A stretch of 64,000 nt of DNA from Prosthecomicrobium sp. N25. Lineage in GTDB: Bacteria; Pseudomonadota; Alphaproteobacteria; Rhizobiales; Ancalomicrobiaceae. Position numbers and translations under genes: made by a program. The notes beneath the pieces were generated by a model that was not told where the DNA came from, made no database searches, and worked only from the letters and a program-made list of their open reading frames with translations. The stretch covers positions 62,001 through 126,000 of the forward strand of contig NZ_JBBCAT010000003.1 in NCBI RefSeq assembly GCF_037203705.1. Direction: 5' to 3'. Positions 8,605 through 17,669 of the stretch are shown in pieces (within the stretch, counting starts at the first letter, position 1; each line of letters begins with the position of its first letter).

Positions 8605-9872
8605 CAGCGCACCTTCAACCGTTCGAATCCGACTGCACGGCCGAGCACCGCATAGACGGCGGCGACCAGCAGCAGCAGGAAGGCGCCGAGCGCCGAGGCG
8701 AGCCCCCAGTTGACGGCCGAGTTGGTGAAGTAGGCGATGAAGTAGCCGATCATCTGGTCGCCCGGTCCGCCGACCAGCGCCGGCGTCACGTAGAAGCCGA
8801 CGGCCAGCACGAACACGAGGGTGCAGCCGGCCGCGACGCCGGGTAGCGACAGGGGCAGGAAGACGGTGCGGAACACCCGGAACGGCGGCGCCCCGAGCGA
8901 CGCCGCGGCGCGCAGGTGGTTCGGCGAGATCCCCTTCATCACGCTGTAGAGCGGCAGGATCATGTAGGGCAGCAGCACGTGCACCATGGCGACGAACACC
9001 CCGACGCGGTTGAAGACCAGCGCCAGTGGCTTGTCGACGAGCCCGAGCGCGATCAGCCCCTTGTTCACCAGCCCCTCGTTCTGCAGGAGGATCACCCAGG
9101 CGGTGGAGCGAACGAGCAGCGACGTCCAGAACGGGACCAGCACGAGCATGAGCAGCCAGTTGGCCGCCGCCGGCCCGGCCGAGGCCATGACGGCCGCCAC
9201 CGGGTAGCCCACGATCAGGCACACCGCCGTGACGCCCAGGCTGACCACCAGCGTGCGGCCGTAGAGGTCGATGAAGATCGCCTGCTCGGGCGCGACGCGG
9301 GAGATCGAGCCGTCCGGCGCCCGCTCCAGGTCGAGCGCGCCGAGGAGATAGAAGTCCGTCACCGGCCCGCTCTGCCGCTGCAGCACCGCGAGGTAGCGCG
9401 GATCGCCCCAGCGCGCGTCGATCTCGAGGAGCGCGTCCCGCTTCGAAGGCACGCCCGCATCCGGCAGCCGCCGCACCGTCTTGGTGACGAGACCGCGGTA
9501 GCCCGGCACCGCATAGTTGAGGCGCCGGCCGATCAGTCCGACCGCCGGCGTGTCGCCGAGCCCCCGAAGGTCCTCCACGAGGGCGGCGTAGAAGGCCTCC
9601 GGCGGCCGGTCGCCCTCCGACCAGAGGGCCGCCGCCGCCGCGGTGCGCGGCAGGTAGCGGGGGATCTCCGGGTTGTCGACCGCCCGCCACAGGAACAGGC
9701 CGATGGGCAAGACCAGGAATGCGACCACGAACAGCACGCTCGGCGCCATCAACCCGGCCATGATCCACCGGTGGCGCCGCTGCGACCGCTCCACCGCACG
9801 GCCGAGCACGGCGTCGAGGGCGGCCCCCTTGCCGACACTGGCGCCGGCCTCGGCGGTTCCGGAGATGCTCAT
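8604..9872 (-). CDS. potB: ABC transporter permease, PotB type, with large periplasmic insertion
   Basis: Permease of 422 residues, about 130 longer than a usual PotB. The first helix is near residues 37-62. A hydrophilic stretch of roughly 140 residues follows (about 65-205, rich in Arg, Asp and Pro) before the conserved permease core, whose EAA loop reads NHLRAAASLGAPPFRVFRTV. Long first periplasmic loops are known in a subset of polyamine/opine-type permeases; here it probably contacts the binding protein. Only 4 bases separate it from the binding-protein gene upstream. Confidence 0.9.
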   Translation of the reverse strand: MSISGTAEAGASVGKGAALDAVLGRAVERSQRRHRWIMAGLMAPSVLFVVAFLVLPIGLFLWRAVDNPEIPRYLPRTAAAAALWSEGDRPPEAFYAALVEDLRGLGDTPAVGLIGRRLNYAVPGYRGLVTKTVRRLPDAGVPSKRDALLEIDARWGDPRYLAVLQRQSGPVTDFYLLGALDLERAPDGSISRVAPEQAIFIDLYGRTLVVSLGVTAVCLIVGYPVAAVMASAGPAAANWLLMLVLVPFWTSLLVRSTAWVILLQNEGLVNKGLIALGLVDKPLALVFNRVGVFVAMVHVLLPYMILPLYSVMKGISPNHLRAAASLGAPPFRVFRTVFLPLSLPGVAAGCTLVFVLAVGFYVTPALVGGPGDQMIGYFIAYFTNSAVNWGLASALGAFLLLLVAAVYAVLGRAVGFERLKVR

Positions 9873-9876
9873 GCGA

Positions 9877-10935
9877 TCACTGCGCCACGAAGGTCGCGAA
9901 GCGCTGACGGATCGAATCGCCGTTGTCGAGCCAGAAGTTGATGTAGAGGCTGCCCGCCTGCATCATGCCCCGGTCGGCGTATTGCCCGGGCAGGTTCTCG
10001 CGCTTCTCGGCCGACAGCAGCGGATACGCATCGGCGTTGGCCGGCGGATAGCCCATGATCTCGGCGTAGCGCGCCTGCGTCTCCGCGGTGAGCTGGTACT
10101 TGACCAGCCGGATGACGTCGTCCTTGCGCGGCGATCCCTTCATCACGCCGAGATAGATCAGCGCCGAGGTGTAGCCGGCGGGCCAGACGATCTTGAGATT
10201 GCGCTTGTTGGTCCGGTTGGCGATGTTCACCCGACCCTGCCAGGCGTAGACCATGTCGACCTCGCCGGAGAGGATGAGTTGCATGGACTCGTCGCCGCTC
10301 TTCCACCATTTGACGTGCGGCTTGATCTCGGCGAGCTTCTTGAAGGCGCGGTCGACGCCGCCCGGGCCGGCGAGTACGGCCGGGACGTCCTTGGGCGCGA
10401 CGCCGTCCGCCATCAGCGCAGTCTCCAGCATCTGGTCGGGCTGATACAGCATCCCGCGCTTGCCCGGGAACTTCTGCGTGTCCCAGAAATCGGCCCAGGA
10501 CTTCGGCCCGCTGTCACCCTTGTACTTGTCGGCGTCGTAGACGAGCCCGCCCGGCGAGACGAGGTAGGGCGCGCCGCACTTGCCGAAGCCGCCGATGGCC
10601 GCGAAGGGCTTCTCGTCGACATGGGATTTCCAGTCGATCTTCTCGAGGAGCCCCTCTTCGCAGCCGGCGGCCTCGTTGATCGGATTGAGGCTGACCGCGT
10701 CCCAGACGAGGTTCTTGGTCTCGACCTGGGCGCGGATCTTGGCGAGTTCCTGGTTGTAGGTGTCGACCACGATCTTGAGCCCGGTCTCCTTCATGAAGGG
10801 CTCGAAGACGGCGATCCGCTGGGCTTCCGCCGGCGCGCCGCCCTGGTTGACGACCGTGATGGTCTGCGCCGAGGCGCCCGCCGCCGACAGGACGAGCCCC
10901 GCGCCGGTGAAGAGTGCCGCGATCCGGATCCGCAT
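9877..10935 (-). CDS. ABC transporter solute-binding protein, PotD type (second of two)
   Basis: Periplasmic binding protein of 352 residues with a signal peptide (MRIRIAALFTGAGLVLSAAGASA, predicted cleavage before QTITVV). The core is of the type-2 SBP fold (SBP_bac_8/PotD group). The start ATG 10935 follows an AGAGGAGA site. Long blocks are shared with the paralogue at 11040-12101, for example INEA.GCEEGLLEKIDW and KWWKSGDESMQ. It lies directly before the permease genes, so it is the natural partner of this transporter; the role of the second copy is open. Confidence 0.9.
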   Translation of the reverse strand: MRIRIAALFTGAGLVLSAAGASAQTITVVNQGGAPAEAQRIAVFEPFMKETGLKIVVDTYNQELAKIRAQVETKNLVWDAVSLNPINEAAGCEEGLLEKIDWKSHVDEKPFAAIGGFGKCGAPYLVSPGGLVYDADKYKGDSGPKSWADFWDTQKFPGKRGMLYQPDQMLETALMADGVAPKDVPAVLAGPGGVDRAFKKLAEIKPHVKWWKSGDESMQLILSGEVDMVYAWQGRVNIANRTNKRNLKIVWPAGYTSALIYLGVMKGSPRKDDVIRLVKYQLTAETQARYAEIMGYPPANADAYPLLSAEKRENLPGQYADRGMMQAGSLYINFWLDNGDSIRQRFATFVAQ

Positions 10936-11039
10936 GGTCCCATCTCCTCTGAAGAACGGTCGGGTTCCGGCCGGAGCGCGCGGCCGGACGCGTCGGGATC
11001 GCGCCGCGCGGGGTCGCGCGGGCGGGCGGCGGCGCGGGC

Positions 11040-12101
11040 CTACTGGGCCGCGAAGGTGATGAAGCGCTGCAGCAGGGCGTCGCCGTTGTTCAGCCAGAAG
11101 TCGAGGTAGAGCTGCCCGCTCTGTAGGGAGGCCTTGTCCATGTGTCCGCTCGGCAGGGTCGCGCGCTCGGCGTCGCTCATCAGCGGGTACGCCTTGGCGT
11201 TGGCGGGCGCGTAGTCGATGCGGCGTGCGAATTCGGCCTGCTGCTCCGGCGCGGAGGAGAAGCGGATGAACTCGATCGCCAGATCCTTCTTGGGCGTGCC
11301 CTTCATGACGGCGATGTACTGGCTCCCCGAGACGTGGCCGCCACCGAAGACGATCTTGAGGTTGCGCTTGTTGTTGCGGTTCGCCGCCGCGACCCGGCCG
11401 TTCCACGCGAAGGTCATGACGACCTCCCCGGTCAGGATGTTCTGCATGGATTCGTCGCCGCTCTTCCACCACTTGATGTGCGGCTTGAGCTCCCCGAGCT
11501 TCTTCAGCGCCCGTTCGACACCGCCGGGGGCGGCCAGGACCTTCATGGCGTCGGCCGGCGGCACGCCGTCGGCGATGAGTGCGATCTCGAAGGTCTGCTC
11601 GGCGCGGTAGAGCAGGCCGCGCTTGCCCGGGTACTTCTGCACGTCCCAGAAATCGGCCCAGGTCTTGGGCGCCTTGTCGGCCGGGATGACGTCGGCGTCG
11701 TACACGAGGCCGCCCGAAACGAAGTTGTTCGGCAGGCCGCACTTGCCGATGCCGCCGACGGCCTCGAAGTCCTTCGGATCGAGATACTTCGACCAGTCGA
11801 TCTTTTCGAGGAGCCCCTCCTCGCAGCCCGTCGCCTCGTTGATGGCGGTGACCGAGACCACGTCCCACTGCAGGTTCTTGGTCTCCACCTGCGATCGGAT
11901 CTTGGCGAGTTCCTGGTTGAAGGCGTCGTCCACGACCTTGTGCCCCGTCGCCTTGGCGAAGGGCTCGAAATAGGCCGCCTTCATGGCTGCCCCGGCGGTG
12001 CCGCCGTTGTTGGCGACCGTCAGAGTTTCGGCGCGAACCTCGGCCTGCGCGAGGAAGCCGGCCGCGAAGGCCGCGAGAGCGAATGCCATCCTGGCTGCCA
12101 T
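11040..12101 (-). CDS. ABC transporter solute-binding protein, PotD type (first of two)
   Basis: Periplasmic binding protein of 353 residues with a Sec signal peptide ending AQAEVRA before ETLTVA. It is the first gene of the leftward operon. The ATG at 12101 was chosen because it follows a GGAG site and starts the signal peptide; the open frame extends further upstream without one. It is paralogous along its full length to the next gene, with the same NQELAKIR, GCEEGLLEKIDW and KWWKSGDESMQ blocks but a diverged N-terminal ligand region, suggesting two related ligands for one permease. It is read from the divergent promoter region with the GntR regulator. Confidence 0.9.
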   Translation of the reverse strand: MAARMAFALAAFAAGFLAQAEVRAETLTVANNGGTAGAAMKAAYFEPFAKATGHKVVDDAFNQELAKIRSQVETKNLQWDVVSVTAINEATGCEEGLLEKIDWSKYLDPKDFEAVGGIGKCGLPNNFVSGGLVYDADVIPADKAPKTWADFWDVQKYPGKRGLLYRAEQTFEIALIADGVPPADAMKVLAAPGGVERALKKLGELKPHIKWWKSGDESMQNILTGEVVMTFAWNGRVAAANRNNKRNLKIVFGGGHVSGSQYIAVMKGTPKKDLAIEFIRFSSAPEQQAEFARRIDYAPANAKAYPLMSDAERATLPSGHMDKASLQSGQLYLDFWLNNGDALLQRFITFAAQ

Positions 12102-12289
12102 GTCCGTCACTCCGTCGAATTGGTTGCGCTTTGGTCGCGACTTGTCGCAAGCAGGCGTCCTCCGCGGCGTTCCGGCCCGACGTCTCCTGCGATATCGATC
12201 CTTGATAATGCCCGGGTTCCTGTCAATACTGGACCCGATAGAGATGACATGAATCTGACGCTGGCGCGAACGAATTAGGCAGTTGCACT

Positions 12290-12318
12290 CAACCAAATCA
12301 GCATTGGTTGATGATTTG
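12290..12318. promoter_or_regulatory. Overlapping inverted repeats in divergent promoter, probable GntR/FadR operator
   Basis: CAACCAA (12290-12296) and TTGGTTG (12304-12310) form a perfect 7-base palindrome around a 7-base centre. A second perfect pair, CAAATCA (12294-12300) and TGATTTG (12312-12318), overlaps it. The site lies 22 bases before the ATG of the FadR-type regulator and about 190 bases before the transporter operon. FadR-subfamily regulators usually bind short palindromes of the TGGTnnnACCA kind, so autoregulation and control of both operons is the likely role. Confidence 0.6.
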
Positions 12319-12340
12319 ACTGGGGAATGGACATCCGGCG

Positions 12341-13039
12341 ATGAACGCTGAGGCCGATCTCGACAGGCGCATCGACACCGTCCTTCAGGAAATGGTCGGT
12401 CCCGGCGGTCGTCTGCCGACCGAGCGGGCCCTCGCCGAACGCCTCGGCGCGACCCGTCACGCGGTGCGCAAGTCGCTGGCCCGGCTGGAGAACCAGGGCC
12501 GGCTCTGGCGGCATGTCGGCCGCGGCACCTTCGCGGGCGCCCGGCCGGTCGCCGATGCGAGCGACCCGGAGCGGGTCGGCCAGTACGCCAACCCGCGCGA
12601 GATCCTGGAGACCCGGCAGATCCTGGAGCGCCACATCGCGGGTCTCGCCGCCGTGCGGGCCTCGCCGGCGCAGATCGCCGCCATCGAGGAGGCGAGCCGC
12701 CGCTGCGCCGCCGCGCGCAGCATGGACCTCTACGAGATCTGGGACGAGAACTTCCACCGGGCTTTGGCCGCCGCGACCGGCAACGTCCTGCTGCAGTCGC
12801 TGTTCGAGACCGTCAACCGGGCGCGCAAGCAGGTGGTCTGGGGCAGCATGCGCCGGGCCGTTCTGCGCCCCGAGCGGCGCCAGTTCTTCTCCGACCAGCA
12901 CGCCCGCATCGTGGAGGCGATCCGCCACCGCAACGCCGATGCCGCCTTCGAGGCCATGCACGCCCACATGGCGACGATCGGCGAGGTCTACGCCACCCTG
13001 GAGGCCACCCAGGCCGCCAACCGTCCCCTGATCCTCTAG
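12341..13039 (+). CDS. GntR-family (FadR/FCD type) transcriptional regulator
   Basis: Regulator of 232 residues. The N-terminal winged helix-turn-helix contains GGRLPTERALAERLGATRHA with VRKSLARLENQG following (about residues 26-55). The C-terminal all-helical FCD ligand domain (about 85-220) has metal-site candidates NFHRAL and the helix containing DQHARIVEAI. Such regulators sense a small carboxylate or amine and release an operator. It is divergent from the transporter operon, and the third amidohydrolase gene begins 9 bases after its stop, so it very likely controls the whole catabolic locus. Confidence 0.9.
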   Translation: MNAEADLDRRIDTVLQEMVGPGGRLPTERALAERLGATRHAVRKSLARLENQGRLWRHVGRGTFAGARPVADASDPERVGQYANPREILETRQILERHIAGLAAVRASPAQIAAIEEASRRCAAARSMDLYEIWDENFHRALAAATGNVLLQSLFETVNRARKQVVWGSMRRAVLRPERRQFFSDQHARIVEAIRHRNADAAFEAMHAHMATIGEVYATLEATQAANRPLIL

Positions 13040-13048
13040 GAGCGCCCC

Positions 13049-14458
13049 TTGCAACCTGCCCAGGCTGATCTCATCGTCCGCGGCCGCATCGCCACCATGG
13101 ACGCCACGCGGCGCGTGATCGACGACGGCGCCCTCGCGGTCGTCGGCGGACGCATCGCGGCGCTCGGCCCCCATGCCGAAATCGTCAGGGACTGGACTGC
13201 CCCCAGGAGCCTCGGCGACGCCCGCTCGATCGTGCTGCCCGGCTTCATCGACGCGCACACCCACTGCAGCCAGTGCTTCGTCCGGTCGCTGACCACCGGC
13301 GAGCTGCCGATGATTCCGCGCATCTACAACCCGGCCCAGCGCTCGCTCGACGCCACTCAGGCCGGCCAGACCGTCCGCCTGATCGCCGCCCAGCTCCTGC
13401 GCTCCGGCATCACCACGCTCTGCGAGGGCACGCTCAATCCCGCCCACGAGGAGGCGATCGTCGGCGCGATCGAGGAGGTCGGCATCCGCTGCAACCTCGC
13501 CCGCGGCTGCGCCGACCAGGATTTCCATCACGCCGCCCTCTATGCCCAGGTTCGCGACCGGTCCTGGCTGAAGGCCCGCGAGGGCGAGGCGGAGATCGAT
13601 CTCGCCCGCTCCGCCGCCTTCCTGGACCGCTACCCGGCCCGGGGCGACCGGCTGATCAGGGGCGCCGTCAACGCCTCCGCGCTGCTCGGCTTCTCGGAGC
13701 GCTACTTCCGGGACGGGCATGCGCTCGCCCGCGAAAGGGGCGCCACCCTGCAGGTCCATGTCGGGCGCGACCGGGAGGAGGTCGAGTTCTGCCTCGCCGT
13801 GTTCGGCCGCAGGCCCGTCGAGCGCCTCGCCGACCTCGGCGTCATCGACCGGCACCTCGTCGCCGTCCACGCCGTGCTGGCGAGCGAGACCGAGATCGAG
13901 CTCCTCGCCCGGGGCGGCGCGTCGCTCGCCCACTCCCCTGTCGAATGCGTCGCCAACCTCAACGCCATCCCGAACCTGCCGCGCTTCCGCGCCGCCGGCA
14001 TCCGCGTCGCCCTCGGCTGCGACAACCAGGCCAACGACATCTTCGTCACCATGCGCGCCGCCTGGCTGATCCACGGCGCGAAATGGGGCGTCGGGGCCTA
14101 CGATCCCGAGTTCCTGGCGCCCGGCGACATCATCGCCATGGCGACCTCGGAGGCTGCCGACGTCCTGTTCATGGACGACCTCGTCGGCTCGCTCGAGGTC
14201 GGCAAGGCGGCCGACATCGCGCTCCTCGACGGCAGCGGCCCGCACCTGATGGCCATGCAGCACCTGTCCAGCGAGATCCTCCGCTACGCCAGCCGCGCCG
14301 AGGTGAAGGCGACCATCGTGGCCGGCCGGGTGCTGTACGAGGACGGCGCCTTCGCGACGATCGACGTCGAGCGCCTGCGCGCCGACGCGGACGCCGGGGC
14401 CGCCCACGTCCGGGGCGTCCTGGCCGACCGGCGCTACCGCGCCCTGCCCCACTTCTGA
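13049..14458 (+). CDS. Metal-dependent amidohydrolase, chlorohydrolase/deaminase family
   Basis: Protein of 469 residues, third member of its superfamily in the locus. Motifs are DAHTHCSQ (His70, His72), LQVHVGRD, LVAVHAV and LGCDNQANDIF, the HxH, His, His, Asp metal/catalytic set. The start is TTG 13049, set 6 bases after AGGAG (13038-13042); the family N-terminus (ADLIVRGRIATMD) follows directly, so no other start fits. It is co-transcribed with the GntR gene. It probably performs a deamination or hydrolytic step in the degradation of the transported compound; the substrate is unknown. Confidence 0.86.
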   Translation: MQPAQADLIVRGRIATMDATRRVIDDGALAVVGGRIAALGPHAEIVRDWTAPRSLGDARSIVLPGFIDAHTHCSQCFVRSLTTGELPMIPRIYNPAQRSLDATQAGQTVRLIAAQLLRSGITTLCEGTLNPAHEEAIVGAIEEVGIRCNLARGCADQDFHHAALYAQVRDRSWLKAREGEAEIDLARSAAFLDRYPARGDRLIRGAVNASALLGFSERYFRDGHALARERGATLQVHVGRDREEVEFCLAVFGRRPVERLADLGVIDRHLVAVHAVLASETEIELLARGGASLAHSPVECVANLNAIPNLPRFRAAGIRVALGCDNQANDIFVTMRAAWLIHGAKWGVGAYDPEFLAPGDIIAMATSEAADVLFMDDLVGSLEVGKAADIALLDGSGPHLMAMQHLSSEILRYASRAEVKATIVAGRVLYEDGAFATIDVERLRADADAGAAHVRGVLADRRYRALPHF

Positions 14459-14498
14459 CCGGGCGCCGCCGCCGGAAGGGCGTCACGCCGAGGTCAGC

Positions 14499-14524
14499 GG
14501 ACCGGCGCGATCCCGGGCCGGTCC
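14499..14524 (+). terminator. Hairpin after amidohydrolase gene
   Basis: GGACCGGC (14499-14506) pairs with GCCGGTCC (14517-14524) around a 10-base loop, 40 bases after the stop codon and between convergent genes. There is no T-run, so it is only a weak terminator candidate. Confidence 0.35.
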
Positions 14525-14626
14525 AGGCCCCGACACGCGAACCCCCGAAGTCGGTCGGCATGGCCGTGCCGCCGGGGTCGTTCGGCGCCCGGGACGGCGC
14601 CCGACCGAGTGACGGTCGTCGGCGGC

Positions 14627-15766
14627 TCATAGGCCGTAAACGGGCTCCGCCCCTGCGATTCCGCGCAGAGTGTGCGCGCCGAGAGGTATCAGGGGAGCCT
14701 CGACCCTGAGAGCCAACGCTTCGGACAGGACGACGCGCCGCCCGAGCTTCTTGGCCAGGTCCTGCAGGCGGGCCGCCCGGTTCACGGCCGGCCCGACCAC
14801 GGTGAAATCGAGCCGCCGGGGCGCGCCGACATTGCCGAAGGCCACGTCGCCGGCGTGCAGCCCCAGGGCGAAATCGAAGCGTCGTCCGGCATCCATCCGA
14901 TCGACCGCCGAACCGAGGTCGCTGGCGGCCTGAATTGCGTCCGCGCAGGCACGCTCGATCGATCGGGCCGGCGTGGCCGGAAAGATGGCCAGGACGGCGT
15001 CTCCGATGAACTTCAGGACCTCGCCGTCGTGACCCGATATCGCGGTGACGGTCAGTTCGAACCAGCGGCCGAGCGCCTCGATCACCTCGGCGACCGGGCG
15101 CGATTCCGTCAGAGCCGTGAAGCCGCGCAGGTCCGCGAACCAGATCGCTGCCGTGATCGTCTCCACGCTGCCCCGCTCGATCGTGCCGCTGATGATGCGG
15201 GCCCCGCTGCGCGCGCCGACATAGGTCTCGAGCAGATCCGCCGTCAGCCGCTGCCAGACGAAGCGCTCGATCCACGGCGAAGCGCCCGCGGCAAGGGTCT
15301 GCAACCGGTCGAGGTCCGCGGACGTGAAGCCGCCGGGACGGCGCGTCGCGAACGAGAGCACGGCGGTGCGCGTTCGGTCGAGGAAGGGCAACGGCACCAT
15401 GTAGTAGTCGGTCATCCCGGCGCATCGCAGCTCTTCGAGCAACGGCATGTCGGGGACCGGGCCGTCCAGCCGGCGTCTGAACGGCACACCGGTCTCGTCG
15501 ACGACCCGTGTCGGGCTCAGGAAGTAGGCCGGGTTCTCGGCCAGGCCGTCGCGGACCGTCTCCGAATGCTGGACGGGAGCGTGATCGGTCCAGACGAGCA
15601 TCTGCCCGCTGATCTCGGGATGCAGGAATTCGATCCCCAGGGCGGCGCGCGACAGGCCGGCCCCCTCGCGCTGCAGGTGATCGCAGAACCCGACGAAGAG
15701 CGCATCGAGGGTCTTGAACCCGGCGCCGCTTTCGGCGAGCCAGAGCATCAGCTGGTCGGTTCGCAT
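14627..15766 (-). CDS. Class III adenylate/guanylate cyclase with N-terminal GAF-like domain
   Basis: Soluble protein of 379 residues. Residues about 20-170 look like a GAF sensor (ending with FATRRPGGFTSADLDRLQTL). Residues about 205-379 form the cyclase homology domain. The metal aspartates are in WFADLRGFTALTE and FIGDAVLAIF, the purine-contacting Lys is in EVLKFIGDA, and the transition-state Asn/Arg are in VVGPAVNRAARLQ. The Lys with Thr in DFTVVG fits adenylate rather than guanylate specificity (known class IIIb pattern). It stands alone, convergent with the amidohydrolase gene. No cAMP receptor is in the window. Confidence 0.85.
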   Translation of the reverse strand: MRTDQLMLWLAESGAGFKTLDALFVGFCDHLQREGAGLSRAALGIEFLHPEISGQMLVWTDHAPVQHSETVRDGLAENPAYFLSPTRVVDETGVPFRRRLDGPVPDMPLLEELRCAGMTDYYMVPLPFLDRTRTAVLSFATRRPGGFTSADLDRLQTLAAGASPWIERFVWQRLTADLLETYVGARSGARIISGTIERGSVETITAAIWFADLRGFTALTESRPVAEVIEALGRWFELTVTAISGHDGEVLKFIGDAVLAIFPATPARSIERACADAIQAASDLGSAVDRMDAGRRFDFALGLHAGDVAFGNVGAPRRLDFTVVGPAVNRAARLQDLAKKLGRRVVLSEALALRVEAPLIPLGAHTLRGIAGAEPVYGL

Positions 15767-15964
15767 CCACCCCTCCGCGGTGCTGCCGGTCGGAACTGGC
15801 TGCCGCAGCCGTCATATGGGGTGGAGAAGCGTCCCGACCAGCGAGCGCGGGCCAGACCGGGCCGTTGTCGCCCGCGCTTCGGCGCGCCCGCGAAGCGCCG
15901 GATGACGGCGTGCCGGTCAGGTGTTCAGCGACTGTGCGAAGGGCAGCGGTCCCAGGGAGCAGCG

Positions 15965-17485
15965 CTACTGCGGGCGAGGCGTCAGCGTGCCGCCGGCCTG
16001 GCGTGGGGGGAATTCGACCAGCGACTTCATGTGGTCCTCGAGCATGTCGCGGACGATGCCGCCGATGAAAGACTTGCGCATGGCGACCAGGTTGGACCGG
16101 TGTCCGTCCCGCTGCTCGAACGGATCCATCCGCAGATTGAAGATCAGCGCGCTGTCCACGTAAGGATCGAAGAAGCCGTTGCGGGTCTTGAAGTGCGTCT
16201 TCCAAGGTCCGAAACGCAAGGCCGTCATCTGGCTTTCGTTGTACATGATGACGAAATCGCGCTTGGAGGGGGTTTCGCCACGCCAGTGGGACAGATTGTC
16301 GATGCCGTCGATCTTCACTTTGTGGCTCTGCAGGAGTTGTTCGCGCACGTCTTCCACGCCAGCGGCCCGAGCGAGGGTGGTAAAGAGGTCCAGATGCGTC
16401 TGTATGCCGTTCGAGACCGTGCCGGCCCTGATGGCGGCCGGCCAGCGGATCAGCATCGGCACACGGACGCCGCCTTCCCAGGTGGTCGCCTTCTCGGATC
16501 GGAACGGCGTCGTTCCACCATCCGGCCACCAGGCCGCCATGGCGCCGTTGTCCGTCGTGAAGATGACGATGGTGTTCTCGCGGATGCCGAGGTCGTCGAC
16601 CTTCTTCAGGATGGCCTCGACCTGGCGATCGAGTTCGATCATGCCCGAACCGTAGACGTCGTCGCCCGACGAGTAGGGCTGTGCGAGCAGCCGGCTCTCC
16701 GGCCGAAGAAACGTGTAGATGTGCATGCGCGAGGGCGCGTGCCAGATGAAGAAGGGCTCGCGCGCCCTCGCAGCCTCGTCCATGAACCGCAGCGACCTGT
16801 CCAGGAACTCGTCGTCCACGGTCTCCATGCGCTTGCGGGTCAAGGCTCCGGTGTCGATGCAACTCTGCTTGCCCCAGGGACCGAACCGCGGATCGGCCGG
16901 CGCGGGATTGTCGTTCGCGGTCGCCACGCAGTCGAGCACTCCGCGCGGACGCCAGCGTGCGTTGAAGGCCGGGTCCTTCGGCCAGTCCGCATCCTCGGGC
17001 TCGTCCTCCGTATTGAGGTGGTAGAGGTTGCCGAAGAACTGGTCGAAGCCGTGGACGGTCGGAAGATGCGGGTTCCGGTCCCCCAGGTGATTCTTGCCGA
17101 ACTGACCGGTCCGGTAGCCCAGCCGCTTGAGGACCTCCGCCAGGGTCGGATCACGGGGGTCCAACCCGATCGGCGAACCGGGCCCGCCGACGGTCGTCAG
17201 CCCGGTGCGGATCGGCATCTGGCCGGTGATGAAGGCCGCGCGGCCGGGCGTGCAGGTCGGCTCCGCGTAATGGTCGGTGAAGAGCATTCCCTCCTTGGCA
17301 AGGCGATCGATGTTCGGCGTCGGGACCATCATGCCGTGAGAATAGGCCCCGACGTTGGTGATGCCCACGTCGTCCGCCATGATCACGATGATGTTCGGGC
17401 GACCGTCGGCCGGAGCCGGCTGTTGGGCCGCGGCCGGGCCGATGAGGCACAGGCCGGCCGCGAAGACCGCGAGGATGTGGCGCAT
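15965..17485 (-). CDS. Secreted arylsulfatase
   Basis: Type I sulfatase of 506 residues with a signal peptide (MRHILAVFAAGLCLIGPAAA). The formylglycine motif is CTPGR at Cys78, the N-terminal metal aspartates are in IIVIMADDVG (Asp38, Asp39), and the second metal site is in IFTTDNGA. It should cleave sulfate esters in the periplasm after maturation by a formylglycine-generating enzyme that is not in this window. ATG 17485 was chosen over 17494 because a GGAG site lies 9 bases before it but directly abuts the other. The porin-like gene precedes it on the same strand, 184 bases away. Confidence 0.88.
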   Translation of the reverse strand: MRHILAVFAAGLCLIGPAAAQQPAPADGRPNIIVIMADDVGITNVGAYSHGMMVPTPNIDRLAKEGMLFTDHYAEPTCTPGRAAFITGQMPIRTGLTTVGGPGSPIGLDPRDPTLAEVLKRLGYRTGQFGKNHLGDRNPHLPTVHGFDQFFGNLYHLNTEDEPEDADWPKDPAFNARWRPRGVLDCVATANDNPAPADPRFGPWGKQSCIDTGALTRKRMETVDDEFLDRSLRFMDEAARAREPFFIWHAPSRMHIYTFLRPESRLLAQPYSSGDDVYGSGMIELDRQVEAILKKVDDLGIRENTIVIFTTDNGAMAAWWPDGGTTPFRSEKATTWEGGVRVPMLIRWPAAIRAGTVSNGIQTHLDLFTTLARAAGVEDVREQLLQSHKVKIDGIDNLSHWRGETPSKRDFVIMYNESQMTALRFGPWKTHFKTRNGFFDPYVDSALIFNLRMDPFEQRDGHRSNLVAMRKSFIGGIVRDMLEDHMKSLVEFPPRQAGGTLTPRPQ

Positions 17486-17669
17486 GAACGGCATCTCCGA
17501 TTGGCGAGGGACGGTGGACCGCGCCGCGCGATGAAGACCGCGGCGCAAAGGCTGGGCTACGGGAGACGGGAGACGGGCCGGCAGGGCCTCGGCGACCACG
17601 GGGCCGAAGGGCGTGACCGGTGCCGGGCTCGGAGCGAAGGATCCGCAGCAACTCATGGGTGCCGCTCCA

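Noticed and set aside
17486-17669. Extended N-terminus of the arylsulfatase (frame open to 17656)
   Set aside because: The added residues would place a Pro/Arg-rich segment before an obvious signal peptide; the start at 17485 has a suitable ribosome-binding site.
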